Assembly (NCBI RefSeq): GCF_900188065.1 | Contig: NZ_FZNQ01000013.1 | Coordinates: 1-64,000, forward strand | Direction: 5' to 3' | Source: Halorubrum vacuolatum | GTDB lineage: Archaea > Halobacteriota > Halobacteria > Halobacteriales > Haloferacaceae | Length of the DNA stretch: 64,000 bases | In this document: piece by piece, positions 16,006-24,606 of the stretch | Position numbering within the stretch: position 1 is the stretch's first letter | Layout of the letters: every line of letters starts with the position of its first letter | The notes under the pieces: generated by a model | The model's input: only the letters and a program-made list of their open reading frames with translations | What the model was told of the DNA's origin: nothing | Database searches by the model: none | Program-made: the position numbers and the translations under genes

Positions 16006-17963
16006 TGCGGATCGGACCGATGAAGCGGCGTGCCGACCGTGGCCTCTCGCTTCTCGACCGTGGGTTGTACGCGCTGTTCGCGAGACACGCCGACGAACGT
16101 CGGCACGCGCTCGACCGGAAACGATACCCCGGGACCGGCCTCCGTACCGGCTTCGACAGCTACCTCGCCAGGACGTATGCGGTATCGTGGGTCGTCTGTC
16201 TCCTCTCGATAGTCCTGACGCTCGTGTTCGTCTCGGCCGTCGCACCGACGTTCATGCCGCTTCTCGATCGGCTCGCCGAATCCGCTGCTTTCGGCCGTGT
16301 GGGGACGATCGCTGACGTACCCATGCTGTGGATCGCTGCGGGAACCGCCGGGGTGGTCGGTGTGGCGGCCAAACGCCTCACCGTACGGCTAAGCGGGCGC
16401 TATCTTCGCTGGCTCGCGGCCGCCCGACGTGCGGACATCGAGCGGACGCTTCCCGGGGCGGTCCGGTATCTCAATGCGCTCGCGGCGGGAACCGACGACG
16501 CGCGGACGATGGTCGCGAAGGCCGCCGCGAGCGACGCCTACGGCGAAACGGGCGTCACGTTTCGAAAGGTAGTCAACACGACACGGCTCACGGGAAGCCT
16601 CGACGAGGGGCTTCGTCGAGGTGCGAGGGAAACCCCCTCACGCGACCTGTTGGCGCCGTTTCTGCTGAAGTTCCGCGAGCACGCGAGCCAAGGCGAGGAC
16701 GCGTTGGCCGACTACCTCCGGATGGAGAGCCGGATGCTTCGCTATCGACAGGACCGGGCGCGAAAGCGGGCCGAAGGCTACCTCGAACTCCTCGCGGAGC
16801 TGTTCATCGTCGTGCTCGTCCTGCCCGCGTTGCTCGTGATCGTCGTGACCGTCATGGGTGTGCTCGCCCCCGGCCTCTCCCGGCTGATCGAGACCCCGTT
16901 CGGGACGATGGAGACGCGGACGATGATCATCTACGGGGCCGCGGGATTCGTTCTCGCGGTCGGGCTCGCCGGTGCGATAACCGTCGAGACGATCCGACCG
17001 TCCGACCAGCGCGTCACGTACCGGCGGCCAAGCGCACCGGTCGCGACCGTCCGATCCGCGGCCAGAAACCCGAAGAGTGCGACGGTAATCGTGCTGATCC
17101 CGGCGCTGCTCGTCGGTGTCGTGGCATCGACCATCGTCCATCCGGTACAGGCGGCTCTCGCCGCCTACGTCGCATTCGCCGTTCCCGTGGGCGGCGTCGC
17201 CGTAAGACGCGCCCGCCTCGACGATGCAAAGGATCGGGAGTTGAAGGACTTTATCCACGCGGTTTCGGGACACGTCTCGCTCGGTCGACCGTTTGCTGAC
17301 GCCGTCGAGACGGTCGCGACGGAGGTCGATCTCGGCGCGTTGAACGAGGACGTTGCCGACCTCGCGTTCAACCTCTCGTTGACGAACACGGGGACACCAC
17401 GGCCCGATGAGGCGATCGTGTTGGCGACGGCGGGATCCGTCTTTGGGACGGACGCCGACCGGAGGGTCGACCGTCGAACGGCCGCGCTCGACCGGTTCGT
17501 CGAGCGGGTCGGAACGCCGCTTGCACGACAGACTGTGGGGTTGGTCACGGGCGCGTTAAACGCAGGCAGCGACGCGGACACGGTCTTCGAGACGCTGCAA
17601 ACGGAGGTCGGCCAACTGTACCACGAAAAACAGGCGCTCCGGTCGGCGATGCTCGTCTATGCGGTCGTCGGATGGACGACGGCGCTGCTCATCGTCGGGA
17701 TCGTCGTCGCGGTCAACACGCAGGTGATCGACGGGTTCGCACAGCTTTCGGAGCTCTCCGGGACGTCGGGGTTCGCCCTCGATCCGAACGCCGTGGAGCC
17801 CGAACGGGAGCGGTTCCGGTTTTATATCGTCACGCAGGCGACGATGCTGGCGTCGGGCTGGTTTGCGGGCGTCGCCTCACGCGGCCCATACGAGGCGTTG
17901 CTGCACTCGGGACTGTTAGTGACGTGTTGTTATGCGATCTTCGCCGGGGGTGGCATGATATGA
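16005..17963 (+). CDS. pilC: PilC-like (GspF/TadB family) pilus platform protein
   Basis: This 652-residue polytopic membrane protein has type II secretion F domains in two copies, each followed by hydrophobic pairs (about 65-90 and 105-125; 265-320; 370-405; 555-580; 620-650). In archaeal type IV pili this protein is the inner-membrane platform that works with the PilB ATPase to assemble pilins. The ATG overlaps the stop of the truncated ATPase (TGATG); a GTG one codon earlier is possible. The downstream pilin-like gene overlaps by ATGA, so translation is coupled. The coding frame looks intact, unlike its ATPase. Confidence 0.88.
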   Translation: MRIGPMKRRADRGLSLLDRGLYALFARHADERRHALDRKRYPGTGLRTGFDSYLARTYAVSWVVCLLSIVLTLVFVSAVAPTFMPLLDRLAESAAFGRVGTIADVPMLWIAAGTAGVVGVAAKRLTVRLSGRYLRWLAAARRADIERTLPGAVRYLNALAAGTDDARTMVAKAAASDAYGETGVTFRKVVNTTRLTGSLDEGLRRGARETPSRDLLAPFLLKFREHASQGEDALADYLRMESRMLRYRQDRARKRAEGYLELLAELFIVVLVLPALLVIVVTVMGVLAPGLSRLIETPFGTMETRTMIIYGAAGFVLAVGLAGAITVETIRPSDQRVTYRRPSAPVATVRSAARNPKSATVIVLIPALLVGVVASTIVHPVQAALAAYVAFAVPVGGVAVRRARLDDAKDRELKDFIHAVSGHVSLGRPFADAVETVATEVDLGALNEDVADLAFNLSLTNTGTPRPDEAIVLATAGSVFGTDADRRVDRRTAALDRFVERVGTPLARQTVGLVTGALNAGSDADTVFETLQTEVGQLYHEKQALRSAMLVYAVVGWTTALLIVGIVVAVNTQVIDGFAQLSELSGTSGFALDPNAVEPERERFRFYIVTQATMLASGWFAGVASRGPYEALLHSGLLVTCCYAIFAGGGMI

Positions 17964-18706
17964 GCGACTGTCGGAGGGGAACGATCGGACGCAGCCGTCG
18001 GGCACAATCGAACGTGATCGGCGTCGCGCTACTGGTCGGGTTGACCATGGTGAGCCTCGGCGCGCTCACCGCGACCGTCGGCACCGTCGTCGATAGCAAC
18101 GCCGCCGTCGGCGACGTGGACCGCGTCGCGAGCGACCTCGACCGCGCCATCGATCCGGTCGAGTCGATCGGCACCGGAACCGGACGGGTGACCTATACGG
18201 AAGGGACGCTCCGGACGGAGATGCGGACGGTCCGTGTCTTCCGCGATGACGACCTCGTCGTGAGTCGGGAGACGGAGGCCATCGTCTATGAACGCGGCGC
18301 CTATCGGGTGACTGCCGTCGGCGGGGCGGTGATCCGTGACCACGCCGGAAGTCACTCGATCGCGAGGGGCCCCCCGGTCTCGGCGTCATCGGAGGTCGTC
18401 ACGATCGGGGTGGTCGCGCTCACGGCGACGGACGTGGCGATCGACGGGTCGGGACCGACGACGCGAACCCTCGTCAGCGAGGTCTCACACGAACGCATCG
18501 TCGATGGCGAATCGGGGGAGTGGACGGTCGCGGTCGAAACGCCGGAACCGGATCCGTGGGTGCGGTCGTTCGAGAATGTCGGCGCGACCGTCTATACGGG
18601 GGAGTTCGACGACGACGAACACCAGAGCGTCGTCGCGACCTTCGAGGGCGACAGGCGGGGACACGTCGTGGTACACCGGGTCGAGACGGAGGGACGCGAT
18701 GGGTGA
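17960..18706 (+). CDS. Pilin-like protein, 248 aa
   Basis: The N terminus has a charged leader followed by RAQSNVIGVALLVGLTMVSL, a hydrophobic segment of the archaeal pilin type. The rest is an extracellular, beta-rich domain. A prepilin peptidase would cut just before the QS pair if it behaves as a pilin, which is inference. The start overlaps the PilC stop by ATGA and the stop overlaps the next gene. Its position resembles the DUF7289-type proteins of haloarchaeal pilus operons, from memory. Confidence 0.75.
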   Translation: MSDCRRGTIGRSRRAQSNVIGVALLVGLTMVSLGALTATVGTVVDSNAAVGDVDRVASDLDRAIDPVESIGTGTGRVTYTEGTLRTEMRTVRVFRDDDLVVSRETEAIVYERGAYRVTAVGGAVIRDHAGSHSIARGPPVSASSEVVTIGVVALTATDVAIDGSGPTTRTLVSEVSHERIVDGESGEWTVAVETPEPDPWVRSFENVGATVYTGEFDDDEHQSVVATFEGDRRGHVVVHRVETEGRDG

Positions 18707-19223
18707 TCGAACGCGACGGATGCGAACGCGGCGGATGCGAACGCGGGAACGGGCGACGACTCCGATGATAGCGAAATCGATCGAGGCGGCGGTCGTCATC
18801 CTCTTCATCGGGGTGGTAACGAGTGGCCTGTATGCGGGCGTGATCCCCGAGTACCGGTCGGTGACGGCAGCGGAGGTCGGTGACCGGACGCTCGCGACGG
18901 CCGGTCACGAGATCGAACGCGCCGTCCCCCCTAAACAGGGCGGAACCGTCCTCGAACAGCGGACCGAACGCCGCGTGTCGTTGCCGGCGACGATCCGAGC
19001 CGAACCCTACCACATCGTCCCCGACGAGGGAGCCTCACGGATCGAACTCAGACATCCACACCGGTCGATCGGGGGATCGAGAGCGCTGTCGCTGCCCGAG
19101 CACGTCGTCGAGATACGCGGCGAGCTCCCCGGTGGCGAGGGCTGGATCGTGGTCACGACCGCCCCGGAGGGTGACGGCGTGATCATCATCCTCGGGGCCG
19201 AGCCAACGGAGGCGGGAGAATGA
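18699..19223 (+). CDS. Pilus-operon membrane-anchored protein, 174 aa
   Basis: A basic N terminus of repeated Arg/Met/Thr is followed by one hydrophobic segment (about 26-46, EAAVVILFIGVVTSG) and an exported domain. It overlaps the previous gene by 8 nt and the next by 4 nt. It resembles the DUF7266-type accessory pilin-like protein of haloarchaeal pilus operons. The run of near-repeated RMRTR at the start suggests that the real start may be a later Met (about residue 23). Confidence 0.7.
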   Translation: MGDRTRRMRTRRMRTRERATTPMIAKSIEAAVVILFIGVVTSGLYAGVIPEYRSVTAAEVGDRTLATAGHEIERAVPPKQGGTVLEQRTERRVSLPATIRAEPYHIVPDEGASRIELRHPHRSIGGSRALSLPEHVVEIRGELPGGEGWIVVTTAPEGDGVIIILGAEPTEAGE

Positions 19224-19951
19224 AGCGGTGCACGCGTGGGGAACCCACATGTCGTGGAGGATTGGGGGCCGCAGGCAACGACTCTCGGGAAACCGTGTCG
19301 GGAACGGGGCGCGCACAGGCAAACCTTCCCGTCGTCGCGGTCGCGCTCGTCGTGCTCACGGCCGTGACCGGCATGACGGTCGCGATGGCGGAGGGCGCAC
19401 AGCTCGCCGCGGAGCGGGACGTCGAAGAGCGTGCGGCGGCCGTGTCGATCGCGGACGCCTTCGTCGACGGGGAAGCCGAACACACCCGGCGGGACAACGT
19501 CCTCGATGCCGAGGCGCTCGCAGCGCTGACAGCGAACGAGTGGCCCCCCGTGGCAGCGGTGGACGACGCTGCCGTGCGGGTCCGCGCGGGCGAGGAGGTC
19601 CTCCTCGAACGCGGTGACCCCGAAGGCGGGACGACGGTGCGTCGGCTCGCGCTCATCGCGACCGAGGAAACCGATGACGGGAGCATCTCTGCCGACGGAA
19701 CGGAGGAGTTCGACCTACCGGAGGGAACCACCGCCGTCGAGGTCGATCCCGAGGGATCGGTCGAAACCGTCCGGATTGACGGCCGCGTGATCACACACGA
19801 GGGACGCGGAGCAGATGCGACGACGCGTGTCGACGTTCGGCCGGATCGTGACGTCGCCGTCTCCGCGAGCGGTGGGCATGGACGGGTCCACGTCACCGCG
19901 GTCCGTGAACGGACCGAACGGGTCGTCGTCGAGGTGACCGTCGATGCCTGA
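19220..19951 (+). CDS. Pilus-operon pilin-like protein, 243 aa
   Basis: A leader ending in GRAQANLPVV precedes a single hydrophobic helix (about 33-55), followed by a long acidic extracellular domain. The start overlaps the preceding stop (ATGA), and the end overlaps the next gene by 8 nt. It fits the DUF7263-like member of the same conserved haloarchaeal operon. The function, minor pilin or surface subunit, is inferred from context. Confidence 0.7.
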   Translation: MKRCTRGEPTCRGGLGAAGNDSRETVSGTGRAQANLPVVAVALVVLTAVTGMTVAMAEGAQLAAERDVEERAAAVSIADAFVDGEAEHTRRDNVLDAEALAALTANEWPPVAAVDDAAVRVRAGEEVLLERGDPEGGTTVRRLALIATEETDDGSISADGTEEFDLPEGTTAVEVDPEGSVETVRIDGRVITHEGRGADATTRVDVRPDRDVAVSASGGHGRVHVTAVRERTERVVVEVTVDA

Positions 19952-20363
19952 GCGGGCCGACGACGAGCGTGGCCAGTTGTCCCTCTCGCTCGTTGAGGCG
20001 GCGGTCGGACTCGTGTTCGTGTTGACCGTCGCGGCGACGTTCGGGCTGGCCCTCCCGGAGCCGGGGACGACGGAGGCACAGCTCGACACGTACGCGACGG
20101 ACGTGGCGACGATCGTGGCACATGAGCGACCGGCCGACGGGGACGGACCGCGGATGGCCGATATCGACGATCGGGAGACGTTCGAGCGCGAACGGGAAAC
20201 GCTGGAGCGGCGGATCGACGAGCTGCTGCCCGATAACCTGTTGTATCGGATGGAGACTCCATGGGGAACGCTCGGCGTCGAGCCGCCCGCAAGCGTGCGG
20301 ACGGGTGGAGCGACAGTCACGATTCCGGCCGGGACGGTCACCGTCGAGGTGTGGTACGGATGA
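19944..20363 (+). CDS. Pilus-operon pilin-like protein, 139 aa
   Basis: It carries RGQLSLSLVEAAVGLVFVL (about 9-27), a pilin-like segment with the Glu near the start of the hydrophobic helix that is typical of type IV pilin assembly. A short acidic domain follows. It is coupled by overlap to both neighbours. It is probably the minor pilin of this locus most like classical type IV pilins (DUF7262-like by position). Confidence 0.7.
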   Translation: MPERADDERGQLSLSLVEAAVGLVFVLTVAATFGLALPEPGTTEAQLDTYATDVATIVAHERPADGDGPRMADIDDRETFERERETLERRIDELLPDNLLYRMETPWGTLGVEPPASVRTGGATVTIPAGTVTVEVWYG

Positions 20364-20983
20364 ATCGGCGGCGGCTGAATCCGGTTGCCCGACGATTGGC
20401 CGGGCGTGGGGACGACCGTGGACAACTGATCCTCGTCGCGGCGGCCGCACTCGCCATCGCGCTGTTCCCGCTGGTGCTCGCGTATCTCCAACTCGGGTAC
20501 GCGGGCGATGTCGACGCGGAGCCGACCGGGACGGATCCCGAATCGGAACTGACGCAGGCGCTTGAGCGGGCGGTTCACGACGCGGCCGCCGAGGTCGATC
20601 ATCGGACGACATCGGAGTCGGGTGCGGGAGAGTCGACCGATGACGGAGGGGTTGGAGACGGCCATATCGACAGCCCAGAGGGTGCTGCTGCGGCGTTTCG
20701 GACGTCGGCCAGTGACGACCTCAAGCGGATCGAAACCGCCTACGTCGCCGACGGGTCGGCGGCGCGGATCGAATACGCACCGACGGGCGCCGAGACCTGG
20801 ATCGATGACGGCCATTGGCGAGATGGCATCGCGGGCGACTTTTCCGAGCCGACGGCTCACGGTGGCGTGGTGATCCAAGAGCGGGGCGGTGAACCCACAG
20901 TCATCGCCGTCGCCGTCGACGTCCACCTACGAACCCCGGAGGCGACGATCGATCGGCGCGTCATCGTTCACGTACCGCGGTGA
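20360..20983 (+). CDS. Pilus-operon pilin-like protein, 207 aa
   Basis: DRGQLILVAAAALAIALFPLV (residues about 19-39) forms the hydrophobic N-terminal helix. The rest is exported and acidic, with a Gly/Glu/Ser-rich loop near 85-110. This is the last gene of the first pilus operon, coupled by ATGA to the previous one. The following 76 bp separate it from the convergent tctA gene and show no strong terminator. It resembles the DUF7261-type protein. Confidence 0.7.
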   Translation: MNRRRLNPVARRLAGRGDDRGQLILVAAAALAIALFPLVLAYLQLGYAGDVDAEPTGTDPESELTQALERAVHDAAAEVDHRTTSESGAGESTDDGGVGDGHIDSPEGAAAAFRTSASDDLKRIETAYVADGSAARIEYAPTGAETWIDDGHWRDGIAGDFSEPTAHGGVVIQERGGEPTVIAVAVDVHLRTPEATIDRRVIVHVPR

Positions 20984-21059
20984 TCCGCGGGCGCGTCGTT
21001 TGCGTGCCGGGCGGAGCCGAAGAGACGCAAATGGCGAGGGGATGTCGAGGAAGTGCCCC

Positions 21060-22568
21060 TCACCGATCGAAATACGGACGGAGGATCGGCCCGAGAATGA
21101 TCGCGACGATCGCGACGAGCAGGAGCAGCGAGATGGGTCGCACGAAGAAGATCGAGATGGGGAGATCGACGGGGAAATCGACGCGTCGCGAGAGCAGCAC
21201 CGAACGGTAGAGGTTCTCCTCGGCGATGGAGCCGAGCACCACCCCGAGCACGAACGCGATGATGGAGTAGTTGTACCGTTTCATGTAGTAGCCCATGATC
21301 CCGAGCGCGACGATGGTGATCACGTCGAACCAGTTCCCCGATCGCAGCGCGAACGCGCCGAGGAATGCGAGCGCGATGATCATCGGGATGATGTACTTCG
21401 TGTCGATCCGGGTGAGATAGCCCGCCCGGGTGACCAGCCCGAGCCCGACCAGCAGGATGACGATGTTGCCGAGCAGCAACGCGATGAACACCGAATAGGT
21501 GACGACGAGGTTCGCGTCGGCGTCGAACAGCTCCGGCCCCGGCACGAGCCCGTGCATGATCAGCCCGCCGATGAGGACCGCGGTCGCGGCGCTACCGGGG
21601 ATACCGAAGGCGATTGCGGGGACGACGGAGCCGCCGATCGTCCCGTTGTTCGACGCCTCCGAGGCGATGACGCCGACCTCGTTACCCTTACCGAAGGTAC
21701 TTGCATCGTCGGAGGAGCGCACCGCTTCGGTGTAGGCGACGAAGTTCGAGACGGTCGAGCCAGCGCCGGGGATCGCGCCGATCCCCATGCCGATAAACGC
21801 CGATTTCAACAGCGTGACCGGATGGTTTATCACGGATTTGACGGCTGGTAACACGTCGCCGCCCATCCGTACCTCCCCCCGGGAAATACCACCCCGTTCG
21901 CCGGCGAGTTTGAGCATCTCGGCGATGGCGAACAGCCCGATCAGCGCGGCGACGAACGAGACGCCATCGAAGAGCGCGAACTGTCCGAAGGTGTAGCGAA
22001 CGTCCGCGGTCATCGGCGCGGTGCCGATGGTCGTCAACGAGAGCCCGAAGAAGCCGGCGATCAGCCCCTTCACCATCGCCCCCTGTGCGACGATGGTGAT
22101 CATCGCGAGCCCGAGGATGGCGATCAGGAAGTACTCCGGCGAGCCGAACATCCGGACGACGGTGATCAACACCGGCGAAGCGATGATGAGCACGGCGATG
22201 GTGATGAATCCAGCGAGCGCCGATGAGGTCGCCGAGAGCGACAGCGCGGTCACCGCCTGTCCCTGTCTCGACATCGGATAGCCGTCGAACGTCGTCGCCG
22301 CCGCCGCGGAGGTTCCCGGCGCGTTCACGAGGATGGCCGAGATCGACCCGCCGTACATCGCGCCGCTGTAGATGCTTATAAGCAGGATGATCGCCGAGAT
22401 ACCGTCGAGCGTCAGGGTGAGCGGCAGGAGGATCGCCATCCCGAGTGAGGCACCGAGCCCGGGAAGCGAGCCGACGACGATCCCGATGAGCATGCCGGCG
22501 ACGAGCCAGAAGGCAACGGGCCAACTGAGCACGACGCCGAACGCCTCGACGAAGACGCCGAGCGACAT
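21060..22568 (-). CDS. tctA: Tripartite tricarboxylate transporter, large permease TctA
   Basis: The protein is 502 residues with about ten or more membrane helices. The TctA signature GSLPGLGASLGMAILLPLT near residue 30 and the internal LVNAPGTSAAAATTFDGYP are clear, and a second GAIPGAGSTVSNFVAY motif lies near 270. TctA is the main permease for citrate-type carboxylates, fed by the binding protein TctC. I start at the ATG at 22568, which overlaps the tctB stop (ATGA). The gene ends the operon tctC-tctB-tctA, which faces the pilus operon. Confidence 0.93.
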   Translation of the reverse strand: MSLGVFVEAFGVVLSWPVAFWLVAGMLIGIVVGSLPGLGASLGMAILLPLTLTLDGISAIILLISIYSGAMYGGSISAILVNAPGTSAAAATTFDGYPMSRQGQAVTALSLSATSSALAGFITIAVLIIASPVLITVVRMFGSPEYFLIAILGLAMITIVAQGAMVKGLIAGFFGLSLTTIGTAPMTADVRYTFGQFALFDGVSFVAALIGLFAIAEMLKLAGERGGISRGEVRMGGDVLPAVKSVINHPVTLLKSAFIGMGIGAIPGAGSTVSNFVAYTEAVRSSDDASTFGKGNEVGVIASEASNNGTIGGSVVPAIAFGIPGSAATAVLIGGLIMHGLVPGPELFDADANLVVTYSVFIALLLGNIVILLVGLGLVTRAGYLTRIDTKYIIPMIIALAFLGAFALRSGNWFDVITIVALGIMGYYMKRYNYSIIAFVLGVVLGSIAEENLYRSVLLSRRVDFPVDLPISIFFVRPISLLLLVAIVAIILGPILRPYFDR

Positions 22569-23197
22569 CAGAGCACCCCCACGAGCCACTCGTGGATCCA
22601 TCCGGTCATGATATCCAGGTTGAGCACGTCATAAAACAGGAAGGCGAGCACGAACGAGAGCGCCGTGAGCCCGATCACCGCGAGCCATCGCTGGCCGGTC
22701 CATCTCGTGTACGCGGCGACGAAAAGCGGCGTCGCCCACAGCATGCCGATCAGATAGGACGCAAAGAGGTACGCGACACAGAACCCACCGGTGACGAAGG
22801 AGCCACCCGCGATCCCCACGGACTCGGATTCCGTCTCCGATTTCTCGCTGGCCTCGACCTCCTCGTCCGTGACGTCCGCCTCGCCGGCCGTGGCTCGCTC
22901 CCCTTCGGCTTCGTCCTCGGAGATATCGACATCGACGTCTTCGACGATCTCGTCGACGTCGAACATCGCCTCCTCGTCGATGACGATCCGCTGGAGCGAC
23001 GCCGGGAGGTATTCCCGAAAGACGAGGAGCAACCCCAACACGATCACGGCGCCGGCGGTGAACCGGGGAAACATGCCGCCGGCGGGTTGGAAGGTAAGCG
23101 ATTCGACGAACATGTACACCGACGTGCCGATGAACGTCGCGAGGAGCACGTGCTCCATGGTGAGCCGCTCTCGGACGTCGCGAACGCGATCCTTCAT
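22568..23197 (-). CDS. tctB: Tripartite tricarboxylate transporter, small permease TctB
   Basis: The protein is 209 residues with four hydrophobic segments: about 18-35, 45-62, 135-160 and 170-195. Between helices 2 and 3 lies a strongly acidic insert of some 50 residues (about 75-127), a cytosolic loop longer and more acidic than in bacterial TctB. TctB partners TctA in the membrane. It is coupled to tctA by ATGA and lies 56 bp after tctC. Confidence 0.85.
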   Translation of the reverse strand: MKDRVRDVRERLTMEHVLLATFIGTSVYMFVESLTFQPAGGMFPRFTAGAVIVLGLLLVFREYLPASLQRIVIDEEAMFDVDEIVEDVDVDISEDEAEGERATAGEADVTDEEVEASEKSETESESVGIAGGSFVTGGFCVAYLFASYLIGMLWATPLFVAAYTRWTGQRWLAVIGLTALSFVLAFLFYDVLNLDIMTGWIHEWLVGVL

Positions 23198-23253
23198 TTA
23201 TCTGGTTGAATGTCGCGGGGAGAAGCCGCTCGTCCCCCGCGAACGCAGCGTGC

Positions 23254-24249
23254 TCACTCGCGGAGCTGTTCGAGGTCGACGGAGTCCTGAATGTTCGAGA
23301 TCGACTCCTCCATCAGCTGGTACGTCTCTTCGGGGCCAGTGTAGTCGACGGCGTTGCCCGTATCGTCGGACCACTCCTGGACGCTGTCGCTGTTGACGCC
23401 TGCCTCCATCGCCTCCGTGATAACCTGGATGCGATCCGGGTCGGTTCCCGGCGGTGCGAACTTCGCGAGCACCGTCTCGGAGACGAAGTCGATGTTGGGA
23501 TAGCCGAGGTCCGTCGCCGGCGTGATGTCGGGGAAGACCGGCGTTTCGGAGCTCGAGAGGTTGGCGACGACGTTGACGTCGCCCGCCTCCGCCGGGCCGA
23601 GCGCGGAGGTCGCCGTGGCGATCCCCACGGATACCTCGTCCGTCGCGACCGCCTCGTTGGTCGGACCACCGCCGTCGTACGGGACGATATCCTCCCACGC
23701 CATGCCGTACTCGTCACGGAGCAACAGCGCGATCGCGTGTGTCGAGTGACCGATCCCCTGCATCGCGAACTGGGTGAACTCGCCGTCCTCGTAGGCGTCG
23801 ACGAGCTCGTCGAGGTCCGTGATGTGGTCGTAATCGGAGTTGACGATGAGCATGAACGGGTACCGCCCGACCGTTCCGACGCCCTCGACCTCCAGCATGT
23901 CAAAGCCGGGCTCCTGAACGAGCCATGCCGTCACGACCGACGGAAGGTTCACCGAACCGATGGTGTAGCCGTTCGGGTCCGCACCATGCATCGACTGTGC
24001 GCCGTTCAAGCCACCGGCACCCGGGTCGTTATCGATCTCTATCGACTCGCCGAACGCCTCCTGCATCGGGCCCTGTACCTGCCGTGCGTACGTGTCGGTT
24101 CCGCCACCTTCACCGAACGGGACGACCCACGTCAGCGACTGGGACGGGTAGTCGTCGTCATCCTCCGCGTCGTCGAGACAGCCGGCAAGTCCCATCGTCG
24201 CCGGGATAGTTGCCGCGCCGACACCTTTCAGATAGTCACGTCGTTGCAT
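23254..24249 (-). CDS. tctC: Tripartite tricarboxylate transporter, substrate-binding lipoprotein TctC
   Basis: The protein is 331 residues from the ATG at 24249. This start gives a twin-arginine signal MQRRDYLKGVG and a lipobox LAGC (Cys near 24), so the binding protein is Tat-exported and lipid-anchored, as is usual in haloarchaea. The mature part begins SLTWVVPFGEGGGTD, the TctC (Bug family) ligand-binding start. Substrate cannot be read from sequence; carboxylates such as citrate are known for the family. A TATA box 22-31 bp upstream supports this start. Confidence 0.92.
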   Translation of the reverse strand: MQRRDYLKGVGAATIPATMGLAGCLDDAEDDDDYPSQSLTWVVPFGEGGGTDTYARQVQGPMQEAFGESIEIDNDPGAGGLNGAQSMHGADPNGYTIGSVNLPSVVTAWLVQEPGFDMLEVEGVGTVGRYPFMLIVNSDYDHITDLDELVDAYEDGEFTQFAMQGIGHSTHAIALLLRDEYGMAWEDIVPYDGGGPTNEAVATDEVSVGIATATSALGPAEAGDVNVVANLSSSETPVFPDITPATDLGYPNIDFVSETVLAKFAPPGTDPDRIQVITEAMEAGVNSDSVQEWSDDTGNAVDYTGPEETYQLMEESISNIQDSVDLEQLRE

Positions 24250-24270
24250 ATCGTATTGCTGGAGAGAGGC

Positions 24271-24280
24271 ATATATAAAT
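24271..24280 (-). promoter_or_regulatory. TATA box of the tct operon
   Basis: On the minus strand, ATTTATATAT lies 22-31 bp before the tctC ATG, the spacing expected for a leaderless or near-leaderless haloarchaeal transcript. The surrounding 24290-24400 is very AT-rich and has no gene. Confidence 0.7.
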
Positions 24281-24399
24281 ATGTCTGTGGACACCATCTA
24301 AGGGTTTGAATTGTGTAAATAATCGAACGACAATAAAAAATTTTATTTTTATATGCCGAAAAAGCACCTATAAGTTAAATTGCTGGTGGAGCAACGATA

Positions 24400-24422
24400 G
24401 GAAGGTGCCGTGAGCACCTTCC
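24400..24422. promoter_or_regulatory. Perfect 9-bp hairpin between divergent promoters
   Basis: GGAAGGTGC, loop CGTGA, GCACCTTCC form a perfect inverted repeat in the spacer between tctC (minus) and the DUF460 gene (plus). It could be an operator, or the end of a small transcript. It has no adjacent T-run, so an intrinsic terminator is less likely. Confidence 0.45.
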
Positions 24423-24576
24423 AAACTCGATCCCGAGGCACGCTGCCTGCGACCGCTATGGGTTCGGACAGGATGGGGTCCGAGAAACGTGAACACGACG
24501 CCGCACCGAACCGCGTTGTTTGGCCACGACTCGCGGAGTGTCGGACGGACAGCGGGTCGATGCACCCGGCGTGGGG

Positions 24577-24582
24577 TATATA
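24577..24582 (+). promoter_or_regulatory. TATA box of the DUF460 gene
   Basis: TATATA ends 24 nt before the GTG at 24607. This spacing favours the leaderless GTG over the longer frame that begins with a TTG at 24520. Confidence 0.6.
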
Positions 24583-24606
24583 CGAATCGATAGCCTACGT
24601 TTCGGC

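Noticed and set aside
20889-21851. 320-codon plus-strand frame over tctA
   Set aside because: Charged low-complexity product antisense to a clear transporter gene.
24520-24606. TTG-started N-terminal extension of the DUF460 gene
   Set aside because: It would place the promoter TATA box inside the coding region; the GTG at 24607 has the right spacing and fits the family start.
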